A stretch of 64,000 nt of DNA from assembly GCF_024220585.1 (NCBI RefSeq), contig NZ_JAMXKF010000001.1, positions 248,001 to 312,000 of the forward strand, given 5' to 3'. Both the position numbers and the translations under genes were made by a program. The notes below the pieces were generated by a model. That model searched no databases and was not told where the DNA came from. It saw only the letters and a list, made by a program, of their open reading frames with translations. Positions 36,452 through 45,175 of this stretch are shown in pieces. Numbering within the stretch: the first letter of the stretch is position 1; each line of letters starts with the position of its first letter. The stretch comes from Dyadobacter diqingensis (lineage in GTDB: Bacteria > Bacteroidota > Bacteroidia > Cytophagales > Spirosomataceae).

Positions 36452-37333
36452 ATGAAAACAACCCAAGTCTACACAAAAGCAATTGGTGCCGCGATGATCG
36501 CCGCCACCACGCTTTTTGGTTCGTCAGCCTCATTTGCACAAATCAAAGCCGGAGATAACCCGACAACCATTAACCCAGGATCTGTTTTAGAACTGGAAAG
36601 TACAAACAAAGGTCTTTTGATGCCTCGCATATCATTGACCAATACAACTACCTGGGGATTGGCCGGGACAGCCGTGGCAGGAATGCACGTATATAACACC
36701 AATTTAAGCATAACATCAACCAATCCCGCTTATCCGACGATTGCTGCTAAAAAAGGTGAATACTACTGGGATGGTACAGGATGGGTAGCTATTTCAAGAC
36801 CAGAAAAGTCTACTGGTATAACAACGTTTACCCAAACATCCCCTGCTACCATAGACATGCCTACTTCTGCTATGCCTACGGGTGGCACGTATTGCCCGCT
36901 TCAAACACTGGGTTCTGCTCCGCCAGCGTGTGCAACGGATTTAAACCGTAATGGTTCATTTACCATATTCAATACGGTCAACGACGTGATTCTTGATATG
37001 TCAGGTTTATACTCCGTTGGTTTCACGGCAGCACCCGTTGGACAAATTCAATTTTGGGTGCTGATGTATGTTGACAAAACGACGCCGGGAGTATATGAAC
37101 TTGTAGATTCATTTTTCATTGACACAGGAAATGCTTCATGCAGTGCTGGCAGTATGAATTTCAAAAGTGTTTTAAAGAATCTCCCTGCCAGGTCTTATGA
37201 TGTTAAGGTATACGAAATGCACTGGTACAATGCCGGCGCGCCCGCCAAAATTGGTATCGGAGGCCTCGCCCTAGGTGCTTGCGGTCAGGCAGATTTTGCA
37301 CAACAAAGATTGATCGTTTCTGTAAGTCAATAA
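36452..37333 (+). CDS. Array protein 3: long N-module, Cys-containing 'SVSQ' C-terminus
   Basis: 293 residues. After the signal peptide (ending 'ASFAQ') comes the long N-module: 'NPGSVLELESTNKGLLMPRI', then 'LTNTTTWG', 'AGMHVYNTN' and 'KGEYYWDGTGWVAI'. This is a known Bacteroidota surface-protein pattern. The C-terminal domain has 'CATDLNRNGSF', 'VNDVILDMSG', 'DKTTPGVYELVD', 'SCSAG', 'LKNLPARSYDVKVYEMHW' and ends 'LIVSVSQ'. I cannot name this domain; its four Cys could form two disulfides. Confidence 0.8.
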   Translation: MKTTQVYTKAIGAAMIAATTLFGSSASFAQIKAGDNPTTINPGSVLELESTNKGLLMPRISLTNTTTWGLAGTAVAGMHVYNTNLSITSTNPAYPTIAAKKGEYYWDGTGWVAISRPEKSTGITTFTQTSPATIDMPTSAMPTGGTYCPLQTLGSAPPACATDLNRNGSFTIFNTVNDVILDMSGLYSVGFTAAPVGQIQFWVLMYVDKTTPGVYELVDSFFIDTGNASCSAGSMNFKSVLKNLPARSYDVKVYEMHWYNAGAPAKIGIGGLALGACGQADFAQQRLIVSVSQ

Positions 37334-37414
37334 CCGAATCACCGGGCGCGGTTACCGGCTGCGCCCGGCACTCAGTACACCACTTTTTATCTTCAACAAA
37401 AAAACTTAAGACCA

Positions 37415-38185
37415 ATGAAAACCAAACCAGGCTTATCAAAAACGCATATTTTAACGATGGCGGCCTCTGCAATGTTTACCGGGCTATCGCTTTTAGGTTC
37501 AACTGCCGCTTTCGCGCAAGTGAAAATAGGAACAAACCCGACGACGATTAATCCAGCCAATAATCTGGAAGTGGAAAGCTCTACCACAGGTAGAAAGGTT
37601 ACAATCGATAAAACCACCAGCAAAGTAACTATTGCAGACGGAACACAGGGAGACGGCTATATTTTAACCTCTGATCCCTCCGGAGAAGCTTCATGGAAAA
37701 AACAAAAGATCACATCAACTTATACTTTTCAGCAGCCAGCCGGAATTTTATTAAATCTGCCCAATGGAGCGGGCTGCAATATGCTCTCCTGCGCCACGGA
37801 CCTGAACAGGAACGGCAGCTTTACAATTACCAATGCCGTCAACGATATTGTCTTTGATATAGCAGGCTTCTATTCGGTTGGCAATAACAGCGTTGCACTT
37901 CTATTCAACTTTTATCTGGCCGTTGACCTCGTGACACCAGGTGTTTTTGTAGCAGTAGATGGTTTTGGCGTGTCGCATTCCGGCATTAGTTGTAGCGCAG
38001 GTACGGCCAATTTCAAATCAATTTTAAAGAATCTCCCCCCGAGAACATACAATGTAAAAGTGTATGCATCGGCATTTACCAATACAGGTACGGCTGCAAA
38101 ACTAGGGATTGGAAGCGAAGCCTATGCGGGCTGCGGAATTAACGACTATAACAAACAGAATCTGATCATATCTGTTAGCCAATAA
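37415..38185 (+). CDS. Array protein 4: short N-module, Cys-containing 'SVSQ' C-terminus
   Basis: 256 residues. It has the short N-module ('VKIGTNPTTINPANNLEVES', 'IDKTTSKVTIADGTQGDGY', 'TSDPSGEASWKK') joined to the same C-terminal domain as protein 3 ('CATDLNRNGSFTITNAVNDI', 'FYSVGNNS', 'CSAGTANFKSILKNLPPRTY', 'IISVSQ'). The same C-domain behind a different N-module points to module exchange. Exported; no T9SS tail. Confidence 0.8.
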   Translation: MKTKPGLSKTHILTMAASAMFTGLSLLGSTAAFAQVKIGTNPTTINPANNLEVESSTTGRKVTIDKTTSKVTIADGTQGDGYILTSDPSGEASWKKQKITSTYTFQQPAGILLNLPNGAGCNMLSCATDLNRNGSFTITNAVNDIVFDIAGFYSVGNNSVALLFNFYLAVDLVTPGVFVAVDGFGVSHSGISCSAGTANFKSILKNLPPRTYNVKVYASAFTNTGTAAKLGIGSEAYAGCGINDYNKQNLIISVSQ

Positions 38186-38240
38186 TTGTAAAAGACGGCC
38201 ATTTCAAAGTCACTTTTCCAAATCCTGTAAATCTTAAACT

Positions 38241-38954
38241 ATGTACTTGAACGACATATCTCTGACAACAAAAGTAAAACAATCGATAAGCGTATTTACT
38301 TTAATCATTACTGCGACTTTTGTTTTTACTTCATCCGCTTTCGCGCAAGTGAAGATTGGCACGAACCCGACCACTATTAACGCGGCCAATAACCTGGAAG
38401 TGGAGGCGTCAACAGCCGGACGTAAAACGAGCATAGACAAAACAACCGGCAAGGTAACCATCGCTGACGGCTCGGAAGGAACAGCCAAGATATTAACCTC
38501 CAACGCGACCGGTTTGGCTACATGGACAACACCGGCAGCGCAGGATGCGGAAGTCATGTTTAGCGGGAGATTAAACGTTAACCAGATCCTCCCGGTAGCT
38601 ACAATTACCAAGATCAATTTCAACCTGGAATTTTTCGACAAAGGCAACAATTTCGATCTGACAACCGATCAATTGACCGCCCCTACCTCCGGTTATTACA
38701 CGATCAATTGTGGTTTTACCAGAAGCGGAACACAGCAAAACTCCATTGCAGCATTTCTCTATGTGAACAATGTCGAGGGCGGAGAGGGCAACTTATGGGA
38801 TGATTTTATCGGTGCGGGAAATGGCTATACCATTAGCACGACACGATTGATCCACTTAAATGTGGGTGACGTCCTGGATCTTCGACTAAGGCCGAATTTC
38901 GTGGCTGATGGTGTGGGATCAGCCTTTTTCCAGATCGCGAAGGTTTCAAATTAA
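38241..38954 (+). CDS. Array protein 5: short N-module, C1q/TNF-like C-terminus
   Basis: 237 residues. The signal peptide is unlike its neighbours (MYLNDISLTTKVKQSISVFT start, ending 'SSAFAQ') but the N-module is standard ('NNLEVEASTAGRKTSIDKTT', 'VTIADGSEG'). The C-terminal domain has the C1q-like order 'KGNNFDLTTDQLTAPTSGYY', 'FLYVNNVEGGEG' and 'LIHLNVGDVLDLRLRP', where the last is the usual 'L-N-x-GD' strand before the C-terminus. Confidence 0.8.
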   Translation: MYLNDISLTTKVKQSISVFTLIITATFVFTSSAFAQVKIGTNPTTINAANNLEVEASTAGRKTSIDKTTGKVTIADGSEGTAKILTSNATGLATWTTPAAQDAEVMFSGRLNVNQILPVATITKINFNLEFFDKGNNFDLTTDQLTAPTSGYYTINCGFTRSGTQQNSIAAFLYVNNVEGGEGNLWDDFIGAGNGYTISTTRLIHLNVGDVLDLRLRPNFVADGVGSAFFQIAKVSN

Positions 38955-39009
38955 AAGAAAACATATACAAAACATTTTACCCTCCTCTTTCAACTTAACC
39001 GACAAGCAC

Positions 39010-39864
39010 ATGGGCATTTACCTTTTACCAAAAACAGTTCTCCGGGCGATGTTCGCTGTGGCAATGCTTTGCGGTCCTTCTTCGCTTTTCGCGCAAGTGA
39101 AAGTTGGGGACAATCCTACCATAATCAATGCGGGATCAGTGCTGGAAATTGAAAGTACCAACAAAGGATTGCAATTACCTCGTATTGCATTAACCAACAC
39201 GACCACTTGGGGGTTGTTGGGAACACCTTCAGCTGGTATGCATGTATACAATACCAATTTGAGTATAACCTCGACCAATGTCAATTATCCAACGCTGGCG
39301 GCAAAAAAAGGACAGTATTATTGGGATGGTAGCGGGTGGGTGGCTCTGGCCCCACTTATCAAATCCACGTCGGTAACGTCGTCAACACAAACTCTCGGCC
39401 ATGTCATAAATTTTCCGACTACTGCGTCGCCACTATGTGACGTCTACACCGAGGGTTCACCACCTCCTGCTTGCGCTACTTTCCTGGACATGCAGGGAAC
39501 ATTCAATATTACTCAAAGTTCCAATGATGTTATTTTTGACCTTGCTGTCGGCTATGTAACTTCCAATAATTCGATTCCGGTTAATTTCTCATATGTTCTT
39601 TACCTGGACAAAACAACTCCGGGCGTATTTGAGCAGGTAGGCGTTTTTTACACAACAAGTGGCGGAGACTGTTATGGTCAAAGTGTGCTGGCAAAGTTTG
39701 CGGCAAAGGATCTGCCCATTCGTTCATATACGGCCAAAGTCTACCTTGCCCCATGGGTTAATTTTGGCACTCCCTGTACCATAGGCGTCGGAGCAGAATC
39801 TTCACCTGGCTGTGGTAGAAATGTGACAACGGGTAATAAGTTAATTCTCTCGGTCAGTCAGTAA
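39010..39864 (+). CDS. Array protein 6: long N-module, Cys-containing 'SVSQ' C-terminus
   Basis: 284 residues from the ATG at 39010; a longer frame reaching back to 38908 would overlap protein 5 and lacks a signal peptide. The long N-module ('NAGSVLEIESTNKGLQLPRI', 'TTTWGLLGTPSAGMHVYNTN', 'YYWDGSGWVAL') is followed by a divergent member of the Cys domain ('PPPACATFLDMQGTFNI', 'LDKTTPGVFEQVG', 'AKDLPIRSYTAKVYLAPW', 'LILSVSQ'). Confidence 0.8.
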   Translation: MGIYLLPKTVLRAMFAVAMLCGPSSLFAQVKVGDNPTIINAGSVLEIESTNKGLQLPRIALTNTTTWGLLGTPSAGMHVYNTNLSITSTNVNYPTLAAKKGQYYWDGSGWVALAPLIKSTSVTSSTQTLGHVINFPTTASPLCDVYTEGSPPPACATFLDMQGTFNITQSSNDVIFDLAVGYVTSNNSIPVNFSYVLYLDKTTPGVFEQVGVFYTTSGGDCYGQSVLAKFAAKDLPIRSYTAKVYLAPWVNFGTPCTIGVGAESSPGCGRNVTTGNKLILSVSQ

Positions 39865-39935
39865 CGTCATCCAAGTTAGCCTCTGTGACATTCAGCAACA
39901 GATTTACCCTCCTCAACACATTAACCAATACACAA

Positions 39936-40643
39936 ATGAGCCATTTCCCTTTAATCAAAATAATTTCCCCGATCGTCTTAACTGTGACGATGCTTTGCGG
40001 TGCCGCACCGCTTTTCGCCCAGGTGAAAATCGGAACAAACCCAACTACGATTAATGCCGCTAACAATCTGGAAATTGAAGCTTCCACCGCAGGAAGAAAA
40101 ACAAGTGTAGACAAAACAACCGGACAGGTAACGATTGCAGACGGCACACAGGGACTGAATAAAATACTGACTTCTGATGCAAATGGTGCCGCCAGCTGGC
40201 AAAGTCCGGCTGCACAGGATGCACCCGCCATATTTTCAGTAACCAGTACCGCCAATCAAACATCGTTTTACGGCGCGAACGACAAGGTTGACTTTGGAGT
40301 CAAAAATCTGGACAAGAACAACAATTTCGACCTGGCCACAGACACGTTTACAGTGCCTGCAAACGGGACAGGGATTTATCAATTTGGAACTATTTTCTCT
40401 ACGCTGAACCAGGCTTATCTGCAAGGCGTGTATGTATACATCTATGTAAACGGTGTCGTGAGCAGGTCCATTGGTATCGCCAATTGCGCGCCTGGCGCAG
40501 GTATTGGCGGAAGTGGTTTCATAGTAACCTCACTCAATGCCGGAGATCTGGTCACGATAAGGGTTACACCGTCTTTAAGCACCCCTGGTACCAGTATCAC
40601 CTTTTATCATTTCAGCCTGAGTGTGGCGATGATATCTAAATAA
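39936..40643 (+). CDS. Array protein 7: short N-module, C1q/TNF-like C-terminus
   Basis: 235 residues from the ATG at 39936, preceded by AACCAATACACAA. N-module 'NNLEIEASTAGRKTSVDKTT' and 'LTSDANGAASWQSPAAQDAP'. The C-domain follows the C1q pattern: 'DKNNNFDLATDTFTVPANG', 'VYVYIYVNGVVSRSIG', 'SLNAGDLVTIRVTP'. It is the closest relative of protein 5 in the C-terminal half. Confidence 0.8.
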   Translation: MSHFPLIKIISPIVLTVTMLCGAAPLFAQVKIGTNPTTINAANNLEIEASTAGRKTSVDKTTGQVTIADGTQGLNKILTSDANGAASWQSPAAQDAPAIFSVTSTANQTSFYGANDKVDFGVKNLDKNNNFDLATDTFTVPANGTGIYQFGTIFSTLNQAYLQGVYVYIYVNGVVSRSIGIANCAPGAGIGGSGFIVTSLNAGDLVTIRVTPSLSTPGTSITFYHFSLSVAMISK

Positions 40644-40692
40644 AGACATAACAAACGAAAAACTCTCTTCAACGATAAACTTTTATTTAAGC

Positions 40693-41445
40693 ATGACCAA
40701 TCAGCTAACCTCCAAAACACTTTTCCCGGCATTGTTTGCTGCGGTCATGCTGTTCAACTCTTCTTCGCTTTTTGCCCAGGTAAAAATCGGAACAAACCCG
40801 ACGACTATTAACGCGGCCAGCAACCTGGAAGTAGAAGCTTCGACAACCGGGCGCAAGACGAGCATAGACAAAACAACCGGACAGGTAACCATTAAAGACG
40901 GGACGGAAGGCAACAAAAAAATTCTGACTTCGGATGCCAATGGCGCATCAAGCTGGCAATACAGAAAAATAACCAGTTCGAGTATTTTTTCTCAGGGCAC
41001 AGGTGTAGGTATTTTCCTGCCGGTTTCTACGACCGGTTATTGCAACTCCATCAACTGTGCTACCGCACTGAATTTGACAGGGTCGTTTGTCATTACCGAA
41101 ACCACGAACGACATCGTCATGGAAGTAAGCGGCAACTATTCGGTATCAAATAATACGCAGCCGATTACCTGGGCATACTGGGTCAGTGTTACCGGACCGG
41201 GTGGATTTAACCAGGTATCGGGCCCCTTATGGACTACGGAAAGTGGCAGCAATTGTTCTTCCGGCCTGATCAATTTCAAAAACCTGCTTAAAAACGTCGC
41301 AGTGGGCACCTACAACGTCGCGGTATATGCGGGTCCGTGGAAAAACCCGAGTGCGGCATCCTGGTTGGGTATCGGCACTTACTCAAATCCGGGCGTTTGT
41401 GGTGACACAACACCGGCCAGTCTGATTATCAGTGTATCGGAATAG
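40693..41445 (+). CDS. Array protein 8: short N-module, Cys-containing C-terminus
   Basis: 250 residues. Signal peptide 1-29 (ending 'SSSLFAQ'), N-module ~30-89, variable domain ~90-250. The C-domain is a divergent Cys-type: 'GYCNSINCATALNLTGSFVI', 'NDIVMEVSGNYSVSNNTQ', 'CSSGLINFKNLLKNVAVGTY', 'VYAGPWKNPSAASWLGIG', 'LIISVSE'. It ends in SVSE instead of SVSQ. Confidence 0.8.
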   Translation: MTNQLTSKTLFPALFAAVMLFNSSSLFAQVKIGTNPTTINAASNLEVEASTTGRKTSIDKTTGQVTIKDGTEGNKKILTSDANGASSWQYRKITSSSIFSQGTGVGIFLPVSTTGYCNSINCATALNLTGSFVITETTNDIVMEVSGNYSVSNNTQPITWAYWVSVTGPGGFNQVSGPLWTTESGSNCSSGLINFKNLLKNVAVGTYNVAVYAGPWKNPSAASWLGIGTYSNPGVCGDTTPASLIISVSE

Positions 41446-41541
41446 TCAAACATTGTCCAGCATTTGCAACGCTGTTAAACACGAAACAAAATACATATCA
41501 ACAGATTTAAAAAATTCATTTCAACGAAAAACTTATACAAC

Positions 41542-42270
41542 ATGACCCATCAGGCATACACCAAAACACTTTTCCCGGCAATGTTTGCTGCGGTCATGTT
41601 GTTCAGTTCTTCCTCGCTTTTTGCTCAGGTGAAAATAGGAACCAATCCTACAACAATCAATCCGGCTAATAATCTGGAAGTGGAGGCTTCTACGACTGGA
41701 AGGAAAACTAGTGTAAACAAAACAACCGGGCAGGTTACTGTAAAAGATGGCACAGAAGGGACAGATAAAGTATTTACTTCTGATGCAAATGGTGGGGCAA
41801 GCTGGCAAACAAAGGAATTACCCAAGGGAAAACTCATAGGAGGTGTAACCACATGGCTTGTACCCGGTATTGATACAGATGTCACGTTTCCTTCCCTGCA
41901 ATATTCAGTAGGAGGAATTACTAAAGTCGGAAATGGGATTAGAGTTTCTGTTAGTGGATATTATTTGGTCCAAAGCACAGCTGTGATTAGAAGTGCAACC
42001 GGAAATCCTGGGGTTACCGCTTGCAATGGAACCTCAACTGCGGCCACTTATATCAATTTGCTTGTGGATGGGACAGCCTATTTTGCGGCTAATGATAAGG
42101 TCAGTGCCCGATGGGATTCAAATACAACCTTGGTCATTTCAACCTTGGCTTATATAAATGCCAATAGCGTATTTACCCTACAGGTTCGTAACAATGTTTA
42201 TAATAATTCTGATGGGCTTTGCGGAACATATCTTGCTGACGCGAATATCTCTTTAACACTTCAGCCATAA
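41542..42270 (+). CDS. Array protein 9: short N-module, beta-rich C-terminus of C1q-like pattern
   Basis: 242 residues. The signal peptide and N-module are nearly the same as protein 8 ('KTLFPAMFAAVMLFSSSSLF', 'NNLEVEASTTGRKTSVNKTT'). The C-domain ('TKVGNGIRVSVSGYYLVQST', 'YINLLVDGTAYF', 'ISTLAYINANSVFTLQVRNN') has the strand order of C1q-like folds, with a long insertion. The nucleotide composition is slightly more AT-rich than in its neighbours. Confidence 0.75.
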   Translation: MTHQAYTKTLFPAMFAAVMLFSSSSLFAQVKIGTNPTTINPANNLEVEASTTGRKTSVNKTTGQVTVKDGTEGTDKVFTSDANGGASWQTKELPKGKLIGGVTTWLVPGIDTDVTFPSLQYSVGGITKVGNGIRVSVSGYYLVQSTAVIRSATGNPGVTACNGTSTAATYINLLVDGTAYFAANDKVSARWDSNTTLVISTLAYINANSVFTLQVRNNVYNNSDGLCGTYLADANISLTLQP

Positions 42271-42398
42271 GCGCACTGTACAAGTTAATCCCGATTCGCA
42301 ATCAGCGTTGTATTGTCCATCGCTAACACAGCTGTTAAAAACTGAAACAAAATACATATCAACAAATTTTAAAATTTCATTCAACGAAAAACATACAC

Positions 42399-43175
42399 AT
42401 GACCAATCAATCATTACCCAAAACATTTTTCCCGGCATTGTTTGCTGCGGTCATGTTGTGCAGTGCTTCTTCAACTTTTGCACAGGTGAAAATCGGAACG
42501 AATCCTACAACGATCAATCCGGCTAATAACCTGGAAGTGGAAGCCGCTACTGCCGGACGAAAAACCAGCATTGATAAAACGACGGGGCAAATGACCATTA
42601 AAGACGGCACGGAAGGCAGTATGAAAGTTTTGACTTCTGATGCAAACGGTGCTGCGAGCTGGCAAACACTGAGGACAACAGCGATCACTTCGTTCCCACA
42701 GGTTTTACCGGGCATTTCGATGGACTTCCCTTTTTATGCCGGGACCTGTGCATATAGTCTGGGTAACCCTCCTCCGGCTTGTGCGATTGATATAAACCAA
42801 GACGGATCATTTGCCATTGCACGTCCGGTTAACGATGTCATTATTGATATGGTCGACATTGTTTCGGTAACTAATAATACATCGACAATCTATTTCAGCC
42901 TGGCAGTTTTCATGGACAAAACCACACCCGGCGTATTTGAATACATCGGTGGTGATTTCATTACCTATGCGAATATCGGTTGCGGAACAGCAACAGCCAA
43001 CGGAAAAATTGCTCTAAAAAACCTTCCGGTCAGAGCCAATTACAACTTAAAAACATACATGATACCCTGGGTTAATTTCGGTGCGGTCGCCCGCATAGGT
43101 ATTGGAGCCGAATCCCTGCCTGGCTGCGGCACAAACAGTTCCGCAGGAAATCTGATTGTATCGGTAAGTCAATAA
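42399..43175 (+). CDS. Array protein 10: short N-module, Cys-containing 'SVSQ' C-terminus
   Basis: 258 residues. N-module 'NNLEVEAATAGRKTSIDKTT' with 'QMTIKDGTEG'. The C-domain is a good member of the Cys family: 'NPPPACAIDINQDGSFAIA', 'NDVIIDMVDIVSVTNNTS', 'MDKTTPGVFEYIGGDFIT', 'LKNLPVRANYNLKTYMIPW', 'LIVSVSQ'. From here on the leaders contain ACACATG start contexts. Confidence 0.8.
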   Translation: MTNQSLPKTFFPALFAAVMLCSASSTFAQVKIGTNPTTINPANNLEVEAATAGRKTSIDKTTGQMTIKDGTEGSMKVLTSDANGAASWQTLRTTAITSFPQVLPGISMDFPFYAGTCAYSLGNPPPACAIDINQDGSFAIARPVNDVIIDMVDIVSVTNNTSTIYFSLAVFMDKTTPGVFEYIGGDFITYANIGCGTATANGKIALKNLPVRANYNLKTYMIPWVNFGAVARIGIGAESLPGCGTNSSAGNLIVSVSQ

Positions 43176-43353
43176 CGCCATTAATACAGGCCACGAGTCG
43201 GTACTGATCGAGGCGTTAGAAAACTGAGTTCAAAAATAAATAAAATAATAATGCGACTGATGGCTACACCATAGTCGAATAGAGACACAACAACTGAAAA
43301 TCAGACCATTACACAATTATTATTAATCCATCCAATTTAAACCAAATACACAC

Positions 43354-44211
43354 ATGACCAAACACAAACTTTCCAAAACATTATTCTCTGCGATCGTCGC
43401 AACCGGCGTGCTATTGGGTTCCACTTCACTTTTTGCTCAGGTGAAAATCGGGACTAATCCCACAGTGATTAATCCGGGTTCTGCACTTGAAATTGAAAGT
43501 GCAACCAAAGCGTTCTTGATGCCTCGCATATCCTTAACAAATACAACAACCTGGGGTTTGGATGGAACAGCGGCGGCTGGTATGCACGTATTTAATACCA
43601 ATACGGCTATTACATCTTCCAACCCAAACTATCCAACACTTATTTCGAAAATAGGTGAATACTATTGGGATGGTACTGGCTGGGTAGCAATAGCTCCGCT
43701 TACTAAGTCCACCTCAATAACATCTTTTCCACAAGTTACACCGGGTGTCGTTGTAACGATTCCGGCAGGTACCGCAGGTACTTGTGGCTTACCATTTGGA
43801 CCTATTCCTGCGTGCGCCGTTGATCTTAATCGAAATGCCAGTTTTGACGTCACAAAAGCAGTAAATGATGTTTTAATTGATATGAGTGGTGCTTATTCCG
43901 TGGCATCAAATACAACTCAGGTATCTTTTTATATAGCACTTGCGATAGACAAAACCACTCCGGGAGTATTTGAATTGGTAGACTATTATTTTATAACCAA
44001 TTCAACTACGGGATGTTCAGGGCAATATCTCAATTTAAAAGGTGCTCTTAAAAACCTGCCTGTAAGATCATACAATGTAAAAGTTTACCTGGCACCATGG
44101 CAGAATTCAGGCGCAGCGGCAACAGTTGGCTTTGGGAAACAAGCTCTGGCTGGTGCTTGTGGAAATAATGACTTCGATCAACAGAAGGTAATTGTTTCTG
44201 TAAGTCAATAG
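43354..44211 (+). CDS. Array protein 11: long N-module, Cys-containing 'SVSQ' C-terminus
   Basis: 285 residues. The signal peptide belongs to the 'MTKHKLSKTLFSAIV' group shared with proteins 12-14, but the N-module is the long type ('NPGSALEIESATKAFLMPRI', 'AAAGMHVFNTN', 'GEYYWDGTGWVAIAPL'). The C-domain is close to that of protein 3 ('CAVDLNRNASFDVTKAVNDV', 'DKTTPGVFELVD', 'LKNLPVRSYNVKVYLAPW', 'VIVSVSQ'). The combination again looks like recombination between array members. Confidence 0.8.
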   Translation: MTKHKLSKTLFSAIVATGVLLGSTSLFAQVKIGTNPTVINPGSALEIESATKAFLMPRISLTNTTTWGLDGTAAAGMHVFNTNTAITSSNPNYPTLISKIGEYYWDGTGWVAIAPLTKSTSITSFPQVTPGVVVTIPAGTAGTCGLPFGPIPACAVDLNRNASFDVTKAVNDVLIDMSGAYSVASNTTQVSFYIALAIDKTTPGVFELVDYYFITNSTTGCSGQYLNLKGALKNLPVRSYNVKVYLAPWQNSGAAATVGFGKQALAGACGNNDFDQQKVIVSVSQ

Positions 44212-44353
44212 ATGAACGTCATCCTGCTGCAACGCAAACCAAGCACTTCGTCGCGAAGGCGAATAAAACCATTTACCGATCAAACAGTAAAAATACTTAA
44301 CAAAGACAAAACATATTTTTCCATCACGCTCTCCAATTAAAACAAATACACAC

Positions 44354-45097
44354 ATGATCAAACACAAATTCTCCAAAACACTATTCTCAGCGATAGTCGT
44401 CGGCTCCGCGCTTTTGGGTTCCACTTCACTTTTTGCCCAGGTGAAAATCGGGACCAATCCTACAACAATTAATCCAGCTAATAACCTGGAAGTGGAATCT
44501 TCTACGGTCGGGAATAAGGTCAGTGTAGATAAAACGACGGGCAAGGTCACGATTGCGGATGGCTCGCAGGGAAACGGCAAGGTTTTAACTTCTGATGCCA
44601 ACGGCGTTGCTACCTGGCAAACCAAAGAGGTTTTATGCAGCTCTTTTGATGTATACCACAATGCACAGCAGATTATACCCATAAACGACCCAAACGATTT
44701 TACATACACCACGCTTATTCCCAATACGGAAACATACGATGCAAATAATTCGTACAATCAGGCAACGGGTGAGTTCACTGTCCCGGAATCCGGTTTTTAC
44801 AATTTCAAAGGGAGTTGCGGAGATTTTATAGCCGGTGTTACAGGATCTACACGAAACACCACCATAGGTATTTTCTCCGCTGCAAGAGGAAACCTGGCAT
44901 TCTCAGTTGTACAGGCGCAAGCTTATACCAATGGATCCTATAACAATGTGTTTACGATGAATTATTTACAGGCCGGAGATAAAATCACCTTCAAGGCCGT
45001 TGTCGTCCATGCCACTGGTCCAAAACCTGCTGCGACAATTCCGGTTGTAAATATCCAGTTTTCAGGTTCACGGGTTGACTGCAATAAAAACAACTAG
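44354..45097 (+). CDS. Array protein 12: short N-module, clear C1q-like C-terminus
   Basis: 247 residues. Leader AAACAAATACACACATG. N-module 'NNLEVESSTVGNKVSVDKTT'. The C-domain shows the clearest C1q signature in the array: 'YDANNSYNQATGEFTVPESG' followed by FYNFKG, then 'TTIGIFSAARGN' and 'MNYLQAGDKITFKAVV'. It lacks a collagen-like stretch. Confidence 0.82.
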   Translation: MIKHKFSKTLFSAIVVGSALLGSTSLFAQVKIGTNPTTINPANNLEVESSTVGNKVSVDKTTGKVTIADGSQGNGKVLTSDANGVATWQTKEVLCSSFDVYHNAQQIIPINDPNDFTYTTLIPNTETYDANNSYNQATGEFTVPESGFYNFKGSCGDFIAGVTGSTRNTTIGIFSAARGNLAFSVVQAQAYTNGSYNNVFTMNYLQAGDKITFKAVVVHATGPKPAATIPVVNIQFSGSRVDCNKNN

Positions 45098-45175
45098 TTA
45101 GTAACGGCTCCTGATTCAGCTGAAAATAAACAATAATCCAATACACACATTTTTCACATTTAACCAAACACACAC

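Noticed and set aside
38908..39009. Upstream extensions of array proteins 2, 6, 7 and of the gene at 52603
   Set aside because: The extra N-terminal residues are charged, lack signal features and overlap the previous gene or its leader. The internal ATG in each case starts a proper signal peptide.
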